Assembly: GCA_021018815.1 (NCBI GenBank)
Contig: JAITYX010000046.1
Coordinates: 4,963,501 to 5,027,500 of the forward strand
Source: Talinum fruticosum
Taxonomy: Eukaryota; Streptophyta; Magnoliopsida; Caryophyllales; Talinaceae
Direction: 5' to 3'
Length of the DNA: 64,000 nt
The notes under the pieces were generated by a model. The model was given only the letters and a program-made list of their open reading frames with translations. It searched no databases and was not told the origin of the DNA. Of this stretch, positions 55,576-64,000 are shown piece by piece. The position numbers were made by a program, and so were the translations under genes. Position 1 is the stretch's first letter, and each line of letters opens with the position of its first letter.

Positions 55576-57120
55576 TGAAGACTCGGACAACTGCTCTATA
55601 TCTTTACGAGTCATGCAAAAGGAATCGGGTATAACGATGTCATTCATATAGAGTTTTGATTCCAAGGCATTCTCTGTGTCTTAGAAACATACTTGAATTA
55701 AATAGTATTCTTCCTATGCGATTCGGCCTTCACATATCTCTTTAATCGTTTTTTTTTTGTTAGCGACTCAGAAAAGTTGTTCTTTATTACGAGTCCTTTC
55801 TCACTCGAGAATCGACTTGTGATTATTTACTCTATCGTTTACATAGTCGGCATTCATAGTTCATTTCATGCTTAGTCTATATCAAGTCCTTTCTCACTTT
55901 GATATTTCTTTGTAGAACGTGTTTCTTTTCTTAAGACTAAGTCATATGGAATTACGAGTATCATGGATCTTAGACTCAGAATATTCCATTTCCTTTCGAC
56001 TCGAGATAATCAATTGCGTAATTTCTAAAGATTATTTTGTTATACGTGTCTAACCTTGGACCAAAGTATTTTATACTTTGAGAACCAAAGTTGTTTTACT
56101 TTTGTAGGTTATTCAATCGAGGATATCTTTTCAAAACTACAAAAGTAGCCGAAGCTCGAACGTCAAATCACCAGCGAGATATGGCTTTTCACCTTCCCTG
56201 CTTTAGTCTCGAGAAGATTGTGTCGGAAGCTATGCGCTTCAATATCCGGAAAAGCTGGAACGCCAAGTCTAACGGTGGTTTTCACCTCGGTTTTCAAGAC
56301 ACAACCAATGGTTTTGGGACTTCAAGAGAGTTAAACCGTTGTCCAACGTTCATATTTCAACGGATACTTTACGAGTGACTCGGAAAGCCTTTCTCAACGG
56401 TCACGAGAGGACTCTCGGTCAGCGAGATGGAAATAACGGCTACTCTGCACTGGTCTTATCTATAAGAAGAAGCCACTTCACAAGACTTGAAGGTTGCAGA
56501 AGATATTGTCTATACACTTACTTGTTCAAAGTTATTGTATTTTTACTCCCAATCTTCAACTTACAACTCCCACTCTGTAATTCTTTACTTTACGAGTTGT
56601 AAGGTCTTGTACTTCGTTACAAACACTTCTTACATTATTTGTAAGGTCCCTTGACTAAGTCTGTAAAGGTTAACTCGGCTTAGTTGTCCCTAGCTGTAAG
56701 GGTTATCTCGGCTAGGAAGTACTAGATCGAGATAAGGTAACTTCGAGTCTAGGAAAATCTTTATAGAGTTGTCTAAGGGAGCAACTCGGGTTACATCAAG
56801 TTCACGGTATTTTGTGGACTCAAAATAGTGGATTTGACTTCGTGTCTAGATTGACACGGGCCGTGGTTTTCTGCCCCGGGAGGGTTTCCACGTAAATATT
56901 TACGTCTTCTCTTTACGAGTTCATTCTAGACTCGAGACAGCATTAGTGCTCCTGCTTCTTCGATTCATTGCTTTACGAGTCCAATCTCTTCGACCCAGTG
57001 TTTAGACTCGGATTCTGTCTTGGTCATTTTTCTGCACAAAAGTGTTTGTTTTCGCAAAGATTTTTCCATCACCCTATTCACCCCCTCTAGGGTGACCCGG
57101 ACTCTCCCGAGCAAACCTTC
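55576..57120 (+). mobile_element. 3' LTR of Sirevirus D
   Basis: Same length as the 5' LTR (1545 bp). It ends CAAACCTTC, with the terminal A not seen, before the GAGTG duplication. Reading CTTCGAGTG where CTTCA+GAGTG is expected is one more CAGAG-to-CGAG event. Frames at 56091-56602 mirror those in the 5' LTR and are not genes. Confidence 0.9.
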
Positions 57121-58154
57121 GAGTGATATCAAAGCTTTGAAATAAAGATTCCGGCTTTGGGTGGGATGAAAACTCGAAGATGATCCAAGCATCACCTACT
57201 GTGTATGATGCATACATTGAGGTATCCTCCTCATCTTATCTCATCTCCCCACTTTATTTTCCTTTTTTTCTGTGTCATGTTCATGTGCGTAGAAAAGGGG
57301 TATCGCTGTTCTTAAGTTAATACAACTTGAGATGGGGTGGATATTGGATGGTATGTCCGATTGTAAATTGTAGTAGTTTTGGTTTTTAGTTGGTAGGTTA
57401 TTATATTTCAATTCTTATATCCATGGTATGTCCAATTGTGTCGGTTCCCAACCAGAAGATCATTCTATGGCTACCGCCACATGGAAGAATTTTTGGTTGG
57501 TTACTTGAGTAATTGCCCTACATATATCCATATATCCATAGAAGTTGCCGAACGTGCATTTTGGTTGGTTACTTGAGTAATTGCTACAGAGAACAAGTTG
57601 TGATGTTTTTTATGTTATTTTTTCTGATTAGGCAAATCCTACTCATGACAAGTATTTGAACAAAAAGATTGAGATGTATGATGAAATGGCAATCGTCATT
57701 AGGAAGGATGTAGCAAGAGGAAGTTCTGCGAAATCATTTGATGATGTTGAAGTGGAGTTTTGCGATAATGCGATCAATCTAGAAGAGAAGAGTAATGATG
57801 AAAGTGAAGCCGTGAAAACAAATGACAATCCATCGGTTTCTTCTATTGGTGTACCATCGGGGTCAACAAAAAGTTGAAAGAGAGCTCGTGAGGTTGACCC
57901 GGATATACAAGTAATTTCTTCCCGAGCTTGGTCAAGTTGCAACGGCTCTTGAAAAATTCTCTAAGTCCAAGCTCGATGTTGAGGTACTCTTTGAAGAAGT
58001 TATGAAGACTGAAGGTTTTGAAGATGAGTTTTTAGCTTCTGCATTTGATTATTTGATTGCAAATGAAATTCAAGGGAGAGGCTTTCTTGTGAAAAATGAG
58101 AAGTTTCGTAAAATTTGGCTTCAAAACTTCATGAAGAAGAACAATACAACCTGA

Positions 58155-58451
58155 TAATATTGTATTTTTCCTTTCAAACTTTTGTAGTTTGGTATGTTTA
58201 TGTGGTTTGGATATGACTTATGAGGAAGTCGTTGGATTATGTAGAAGAAGTTTATTTTTCCTTTCACTAATTAAGATGTTTCGATATGAGAGTTTCATGA
58301 TGTTAAAACTCGAGACAAGAAGTTTTCAATCATAACACTTTTGTGATCCGGTCTCTTCGTTTAGGTGCACAACTCTCTTATAACAAATACTTTGATTTCG
58401 GACCATTTGGATGATCACATTACTGGCGTGTGGACAATTGAGGTTCTTGAA
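58155..58451. other. Harbinger 3' non-coding region
   Basis: About 300 bp between the Myb/SANT-like stop and the tandem repeats. AT-rich, with no feature recognised. Confidence 0.4.
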
Positions 58452-58850
58452 GGCCGCACGGTACCCCGTGCCTAACGCGCACAACCGTGCGAATCGTCCA
58501 GAGAGTTCCGAGTTTTCGCACGGCACCATCGTGCGCATTTCGCACGGCTGTGCGGGATAAATTCAAGTCGTGCACGGTACCCGTGCGAAGCTGCACGGCC
58601 GTGCGAATCGTCCGGAGAGTTCGGAGTTTTCGCACGGCACCTCGTGCGCGTTTCGCACGGTCGTGCGAGAAGTTACATAAATGCAAGTCGTGCACGGTAC
58701 CCCGTGCGAATCGTCCGGAGAGTTCAGAGTTTTCGCACGGCACCCTGTGCGCGTTTCGCATGGCCGTGCGAGAAGTTACATAAATTCAAGTCGTGCACGG
58801 TACCCGTGCGACCCTCGCACGACCGTGCGGCTCCTGTTTCGGCTAATTTG
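58452..58850. repeat. Hairpin-rich ~103-120 bp tandem repeat near the Harbinger right end
   Basis: Units start at 58452, 58567, 58687 and 58790 (the last partial), marked by TCGTGCACGGTACCCGTGCGA and ending AGAAGTTACATAAAT.CAA. Each unit is packed with GCACGG / CCGTGC inverted pairs such as CGCACGGCCGTGCG and GCACGGTACCCGTGC, so each can fold into several short stems. The third unit lacks ~17 bp. GC content is far above the flanks. Subterminal repeats of this sort can be protein-binding sites in DNA transposons. Confidence 0.85.
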
Positions 58851-58888
58851 TTTAGGGTTTAGGGTTTAGGATTTAGGGTTTAGGGTTA
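58851..58888 (+). repeat. Telomere-like TTTAGGG repeats (interstitial)
   Basis: TTTAGGG repeated about five times with one variant (TTTAGGA), next to the hairpin repeats and ~185 bp from the Harbinger end. It is flanked by element sequence on both sides, so it is internal and not a chromosome end. Confidence 0.8.
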
Positions 58889-59076
58889 GAGTTTATTTTC
58901 CTTGAAAATAAATTATATTCCTTCCTACCAAACAAAGGAAAACAATTTTTGAAAATGATTTTCCTTTCTACCAAACAAAGGAAAATATGGGTGGAAAATG
59001 ATTTTTCTTGGAAATCATTTTCCCATGTAAAATAATTTCCTAGGAAAATATTTTCCCCCAACCAAACACACCCTAA

Positions 59077-59325
59077 AAGTGAATAAATATAGCAAATTAA
59101 AATTTATACAACACTTTAAGGCTCTTGCCTTTATATATAACATTGATATACATTTAGATAGAGATATAAATATAGATAAAGATATAGATATAGATATAGA
59201 TTAAAATATATAAGAAGTATTAATTATACGGTAACATTTTACAACTAATTTTTTTAAAAAAGTACAATAACAAGGTTAATAATAGACATAAAATAAGGTT
59301 ATCATCTAAAAATATAATTATGACA

Positions 59326-59362
<37 letters not shown>

Positions 59363-60493
59363 AAGAGGATTATTGAAGCTATTGTATGATTATTCAATGC
59401 ACAGGGTTAGTTATAAGATTATTAAAAGAGGGCACGAATTAAATTATAGGCAGAACAAAACACGCAGGATTATTATTAAGAAAATAAGGCAGACATTAAT
59501 TATGGTAAATATTAATGATATGTAGCTGTTGTAATGTTATTAAATAATCAAAATAATTAAATTAAGGAGAAAAATGTTAGGAAAATGTATGCATTTAAAT
59601 ATCAAATTTGATCCAAATATTTTGACTTACATTTGTCCCCTATAATATTATTAAATATTTTTTATTCTATTTATTATTAATCTTTAAGTGATTTTAGAAT
59701 TAGAGTATCACATTTTATCCCTATAATATTATGTTGGTAAAATTATTAAAAGCATAATAATAATAATAATATAAAATATTTATTGCTCTGCATTTTCTTT
59801 CTCAAATTTAGTGTGAATTTGTATTTTATTTTTTCACCTCACATGTCTTAGTTTTCAATCATGCAAGACATTTAATCTTTTTACTCTCATGTGCAATTTT
59901 CAATCTTTCTGATTTTCTTTATAGCTTTTCTTAAAAAGTATAGGTGTATATTTGAATTTCGCATATCTTCCAATTTTCTTATTTGAAGTAATAACTTCTT
60001 TCCAATGATATTGTAATTTTTAGATTGTATGTAACTTTGACTTATTTAATTCTATTTTTATTAACAATAAATTATGGATAGAAGTATAAATTTTTATGCA
60101 TTAAACTTTTATTTTCGGTAAGTTATTTCCTGTGTACTGGTTCTATATATATATATTTCAGTTCCTACCTGGACAACGATTACCTATCTCATTATCTTTC
60201 CACTTTCCTCTTTCTTTTTTGTTTTTTGAATAAACACCCATTCTCTTTAATTAGGTTTACTTATTATCTAATATTTTATTTGTCATAGGTATAGTATATC
60301 TCATTTTCGTGGACGGTAAACATTAAACATTAATCCCAAAAATATTTTTATATTTTCTTAGGTTGAATAATTTTTATATAATTAATTTTCTAATTTTTTA
60401 ATTTTATTTAATTCATTGTAGATATATTTAATCCATGTCTACCATATTTATCTTCTTCCTTAGAATTTATTTCTTCTACGTTTTCACTCAATT
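59077..60493. other. AT-rich intergenic DNA with microsatellites
   Basis: Contains a (GATATA)-like run at about 59158-59202 and (ATT)n at about 59328-59361. No coding potential was seen. It ends at the TATAT target site of the next LTR. Confidence 0.6.
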
Positions 60494-60498
60494 TATAT

Positions 60499-61866
60499 CG
60501 AAAACTTAGGTATAACTCTCTATCTCTCTATAGTTTTGATTCTAAGTCATTCTAAACTTTTACAAAACTCATATCTAAGTTTTCATTATTTTCTGGTCAC
60601 TTAGAAACCATTTGTCAAACATAACACTCTTAACCGGGTTTTTACTCACTCGAAATAACTCAAAATAATTTCATAAGTAAATAATTTCACAAATACCTTA
60701 CATTGTGAGTATTGACTTGGTGTTCAAAGTGAAAATGAATTGCAGCGTTAATTCTACTTTCTAAGTCAACTTATTTAATGAAATTGTTTACTTGATCAAG
60801 TTTATATATTCGATTCTTTATTCTTACTAGCTTGATCATTTTAATGATTGACTCAAGATGTAATTTAATCTTAATGAATATTAGACTCATAAAATTCCAT
60901 TCTTTTAGGCTGAAGATAATTAAGTGCTTAATTACTTTGAATTAATTATTATCTTTGCCTAATCTTGGACCAAAGTATTTTTATACTTGAGTACCATTTT
61001 GATTTGCTTTTGCAGGTTGATTAAAGAAGTTCAATCTGAATTTGAAAAATAAAAGCAACCCGTTTCCGGGAGTTAAACACCAGTACTTAGAAATCAGCCA
61101 TTTCGAACATGGCTCAGCCACCGTGTAGGGTTGTTTGTTTCCAAATCCGGTAAACTTCAACTTTGTATCCAATGGTTGTTTCCACCCCACATTTCAGTCA
61201 CAACCAGAGGGATGAACTATTTTTTTAGCCAAGGACTACCACTGAACGTTCATATTACAACGAATCCTTTTCTAAGTGACTCATACTAGTCATTACAATG
61301 GCTATTGAAGCTCACCGAGTTCAGAACAAGTCTCAACCGCTAATCTACCTTGTTGTGTAGTCTACAAGACTTGAAGATTGCTGAATACATTGCTTAACAC
61401 TTACTTAGTGCTTACTTACTCAATCTTCACGCTTACAACTCCAATTTTGTAATTCTTACTTTCTGAGTTGTAAAGGAAAGTCTTATAATCACTTATACTC
61501 TTTCTATTTTCTTTCTAATTCCCTTGACTGAGCTATAATTATTAACTCAACTCAGTTGCCCCTATCTGTAAACGGTATCTCGAGTAAGAAAGTATTAGAT
61601 TAGATAAGAAAATTTTTGAGTGTAGGAAAATCTGTAATTGAATTGTTTGTGGATTCAAAATAGTGGATTTGACTAGGTGCTTGGACTAGCACTGTCCGTG
61701 GAGGGTTCCACGTATTTCTTTGTGTACTGCACTTTCCGAGTCTATTCTACACTCATAATTATTTTCTAAGTCTGTTTTATACAAAACAGTTTGTTATTTC
61801 TCAAAAATCTTCCATCATCCTGTTCATCCCCCTAGGGTGACTTAGCCTCTCAAGAGCAAACCTTCA
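60499..61866 (+). mobile_element. Solo Sirevirus LTR (TSD TATAT)
   Basis: 1368 bp. It starts CGAAAACTTAGGTATAAC (first base T changed to C) and ends GAGCAAACCTTCA. TATAT lies on both sides (60494-60498 and 61867-61871). Landmarks CTTGGACCAAAGTATTTTTATACTTGAG (60965-60992) and CCCCCTAGGGTGACTTAG (61829-61846) are shared with C's LTR. There is no internal region. The minus-strand frame 60981-61190 within it is not a gene. Confidence 0.85.
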
Positions 61867-61871
61867 TATAT

Positions 61872-63602
61872 AAAATAAGAGTAATTTTTCAAATTGATAA
61901 ACTTGATATGGTTGAAAGACTTTTAGTGACTTATGAATACTTTAGATTAATCAATAATTGTCCAAGTTTATATGTAGCAATACTAAATCAAAAGTATCAA
62001 CTTATATGTATGGTATAGCAATAAAACACCATGAAAAATTATCAAAAAAATCTAAAGTAGAGGATCGATTTAGCAAAAGAATCAGGGCCAATATTTCTAT
62101 ATATTTTTCATTTTTATCAAGTATTTATTTAATTCTCGAAATTGTCTGTAAAATAACATCCTACATATGTATCTAAGGAAAAAATTCAAAGTATGCACGA
62201 AACATCAAATAAAAATTGTTAAAAATAAAATATAAAAATATCAAATAGTCTGCTTACTCTTTTGATCAATGTTTGGGAAAAATGTACAATTTTATAAAAT
62301 AATTGTAAATAGTTATCATAAAATTTTAACGAAAGAAAAAGAGAACAAAAATATTTGAGTGAATTAGTAGAAGTGTTTTATAAAGTGAGAAAAATAACTA
62401 AGGTAGAATCATAAAGGAAATAATTATTATAACTCGAATAGAATGGATGCAAAACTCTAATTTTACATAACAATCTAATATGAATTTCATATTAATGATC
62501 AAGACACAAGATATACATCATCAGATCATGAATATATTGATGGAAATTACAAAAATATTAGGATATTAAGAAACCAAGTAATCATCCGAGGAATGATCAA
62601 TCAACATGCAACTAATATGAACAGTAGAAAAAAATATGACAAAAATTGAAGCACTTAATTTAGAAAAGGTGCCAAGTAAGTAATTGTACCTCAAGCACGT
62701 TGCTTCTAAGAATGGGTAACCTCAGTTAGATTGCAATACGAAGAATGAAGGGGGTAGGGGTAGAGATATAGAGATAAAATGCTTTGTTTTTATTTGCTCC
62801 AATCCTCTACTCTCAGGAATTAAGCAATCATAGTAGTTCATGAGGAAGAAGAATTAGCGATGGGAAATGAAGGAAAAAAAAAACACTACATGACGATTGA
62901 AGGAACCGAAAGCAATCAAATAGATGGTTGGAAAATGTGGGATGATAAGCTAGAAAATTTTTCATTTATATTTTTTTAGCAATCATGGGCCAGAGGAAAA
63001 TTAGTGTTGAATGGTATTTTAATTTTTAACAGCATATATTATTAAATAATTTAGAAAAATATTATCCCTATAGTTTATAGTAAGAGAAGGGTAAAAAGGA
63101 AGTCGAAAAATTCTAGAGCCATAGAAAGGTGAGATTATTTTTCGTTATTCTTATTATCTTGCATGCATTAAGGACAATGCATAAGTTGAGTGTGAGGGAA
63201 TGCATCCTATATTTAATTTTATGCATTTATTTTTATTGTCTAGTTTAAAAAAGAAATTTTTTAGTGTCTTTCTTCTGATGAAACGCAAGAACATGAATAT
63301 ATGCTAGATCAACTTAAATTTTTCTACTTTAAGTTTTTTCCCTTGTAAGTGAGAAGGTTTGAGCATGTTAATTGTCATTAAGAGTTGTTTGAGTTGATTC
63401 TCACATATCTCTTCAATTAATGACAATCATGATTTTCTATTTTTATTTGAACATTTTATATGATTGTGATAGAGGCAATTCAAAGACTTAAACAGTTTAC
63501 CTAGCCTAATGAATTAGCATAATAATTCTTTGAAATTTTGATTTTTCTTGGCTTACCTAATAAAATTTAGTGTATGTTGGTTTACCAACATAGGTTCAAG
63601 TG
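61872..63602. other. AT-rich intergenic DNA, no gene seen
   Basis: Long stretch with AT-rich, short frames only. 62740-62780 is purine-rich (GAAGGGGGTAGGGGTAGAGATATAGAG). Nothing recognisable on either strand. Confidence 0.55.
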
Positions 63603-63800
63603 TGATGACTAAGATATGAATTTATCTTTTCTAATGGTTTTGAATTTATGTCATTCTCACATCTTGAAAACATTATCTTTGAATATTTCATGTCTATCCG
63701 AACCACTCGAAAGCTTTTCTTGAGTGAACACTCAGTCTTGGGTTTCTAACCCACTCGGACAGAACTCCGACATAAATTTTACCTAAATAATTTTATAGAC
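63603..63800 (+). mobile_element. 5' piece of a Sirevirus-like LTR
   Basis: TGATGACTAAGATATGAATT, then GGTTTTGAATTTATGTCATTC and ACCCACTCGGACAGAACTCCGAC, follow the order of the start of other Sirevirus LTRs here (TGAA.ACT.AGGTATAAC, GTTTTGATTCTAAGTCATTC, CACTCGGACACCAC). It stops at 63800, where a different LTR start begins. Confidence 0.5.
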
Positions 63801-64000
63801 TGTAACGCCCCCAAAACTTATAATCACCAGTTTAGTTATAATGACTGACTAACTAGTAATTAGCGCAGCGAAAAAGAGAATTAGACGTTACCGCCGCTCT
63901 TTAACAAGAGTAATGCAATTATCTAATTAACATACAAACATAACTTATTAGGTTGATGTTCATCATATGTAGGACGCCCAACTTATAACAACATAACGGG
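63801..64000 (+). mobile_element. Start of another LTR (TGTAACGCCCCC), runs off the window
   Basis: TGTAACGCCCCCAAAACTTA resembles the TGTAACACCC starts at 40980 and 30530 but with different sequence after it. It interrupts the Sirevirus-like LTR piece before it. Only its first 200 bp are in view, so family and length are open. Confidence 0.45.

Larger units (their letters stand above)
46317..57120 (+). mobile_element. Sirevirus D (Ty1/copia), near-complete, with envelope-like ORF (TSD GAGTG)
   Basis: A full-length 10.8 kb LTR retrotransposon, with LTRs of 1545 bp at 46317-47861 and 55576-57120. GAGTG flanks both sides (46312-46316 and 57121-57125). The order is primer site, gag, protease, integrase, RT, RNase H, a ~640 bp spacer with a TATA box, envelope-like ORF, polypurine tract and 3' LTR. 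Gene order and the extra 3' ORF fit the Sirevirus (SIRE) lineage of Copia. The two LTRs are nearly the same apart from CGAG/CGG/CAG-type differences, so the insertion is recent. Frames are nonetheless broken in many places, which may partly be sequence error. Confidence 0.9.
46068..58154 (+). pseudogene. Myb/SANT-like DNA-binding protein of the Harbinger element, split by Sirevirus D
   Basis: Harbinger elements encode a Myb/SANT-like (Myb_DNA-bind_3) partner that binds element ends and recruits transposase. The start at 46068 reads M-D-K-G-K-N-K-E. F-R-W-P-K-A-M-S-K-E-L-L-E follows. After a frame change comes V-K-K-G-N-R-P-N-N-T-F-K-S-I. The gene is interrupted at 46316 by element D (TSD GAGTG). 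It resumes at 57126 with S-G-F-G-W-D-E-N-S-K-M-I (57148-57183), then a GT-AG intron (57222-57631) and A-N-P-T-H-D-K-Y-L (57632). It continues with a C-terminal helix region: L-D-V-E-V-L-F-E-E-V-M, then A-F-D-Y-L-I-A-N-E-I, ending at the stop 58152-58154. A stop at 57875 also interrupts the C-terminal part. Confidence 0.83.
39240..59073 (+). mobile_element. PIF/Harbinger DNA transposon with nested LTR elements and a captured gene fragment
   Basis: The left end GTGTGTGTTTATTTGGAAGG (39240) and the reverse complement of the right end, GGGTGTGTTTGGTTGGGGG (59073), form imperfect terminal inverted repeats. TAA flanks both sides (39237-39239 and 59074-59076), the TWA target duplication typical of PIF/Harbinger. 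Subterminal AAAATATTTTC blocks also mirror each other. Inside are the two genes of this superfamily, a DDE transposase (44697-45963) and a Myb/SANT-like protein (46068-58154, split). Removing the solo LTR (40980-44143) and Sirevirus D (46317-57120) leaves about 5.9 kb, normal for an autonomous plant element. Stops and frame shifts suggest it is now inactive unless these are sequencing artefacts. Confidence 0.85.

Noticed and set aside
58452..58850. CRISPR-like array
   Set aside because: Units are adjacent tandem repeats of ~103-120 bp without unique spacers, in a plant genome; it is a minisatellite.
58851..58888. TTTAGGG run as a chromosome end
   Set aside because: Only about five units, with transposon sequence on both sides; it is interstitial.
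1..64000. Endogenous pararetrovirus or geminivirus sequence
   Set aside because: No movement-protein, caulimovirus coat or Rep motifs were seen. All reverse transcriptases present have the Copia gene order (integrase before RT).

Overview
This is plant nuclear DNA, most likely from an intergenic, transposon-filled block of a eudicot chromosome. Three things point to plants: Copia Sirevirus and Ty3/gypsy elements, a PIF/Harbinger transposase with its Myb/SANT-like partner, and a short run of TTTAGGG (Arabidopsis-type telomere unit). I found no intact host gene, rRNA, tRNA or CRISPR array. Nearly all protein-coding sequence is retroelement or transposon, most of it broken.

Layout. 1-1400: T-rich unique-looking DNA with a diverged ~510 bp tandem duplication. 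1402-1772: LINE endonuclease remnant. 1957-~4000: 5' end of a minus-strand Ty3/gypsy element (gag, PBS, LTR). ~4450-13478: plus-strand Sirevirus 'A' (LTR, PBS, gag), whose gag is split by a minus-strand gag-only LTR element 'E' (6490-13219, imperfect TSD). One LTR of E carries a solo gypsy LTR (7640-9589, TSD ATTAC). 13479-19789: minus-strand Sirevirus 'B' (pol, gag, PBS, 5' LTR). 19790-21992: a second gypsy LTR with PBS. 21993-27090: gag/protease pieces of another Sirevirus (A') cut by three Sirevirus LTRs. 27091-36600: minus-strand Sirevirus 'C', with a 3.2 kb TGTAACACC-type LTR in its RNase H gene.

36601-39236 is AT-rich with microsatellites and duplications. 39240-59073 is one PIF/Harbinger DNA transposon. 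It has TIR-like ends GTGTGTGTTT / AAACACACCC, a TAA target duplication, a DDE transposase gene and a Myb/SANT-like gene, and it carries what looks like a captured exon-1 fragment of a DCP5/LSM14 mRNA-decapping gene. Two elements are nested in it: a 3.16 kb solo LTR (40980-44143, TSD GAAGA) and a near-complete young Sirevirus 'D' (46317-57120, TSD GAGTG), which splits the Myb/SANT-like gene. D has gag, protease, integrase, RT, RNase H and a downstream envelope-like ORF. Near the right end of the Harbinger element lie a hairpin-rich ~115 bp tandem repeat and telomere-like repeats. 59077-64000 is AT-rich DNA with a solo Sirevirus LTR (60499-61866, TSD TATAT) and, at the edge, an LTR fragment abutting the start of another LTR.

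One caution on sequence quality. Differences between D's two LTRs, the tRNA primer sites and the protease active site cluster where CAG or CTG is expected but CGAG, CGG or CCG is read. Many apparent frameshifts in the Sireviruses may therefore be assembly or base-calling artefacts at methylated CHG sites rather than real decay.
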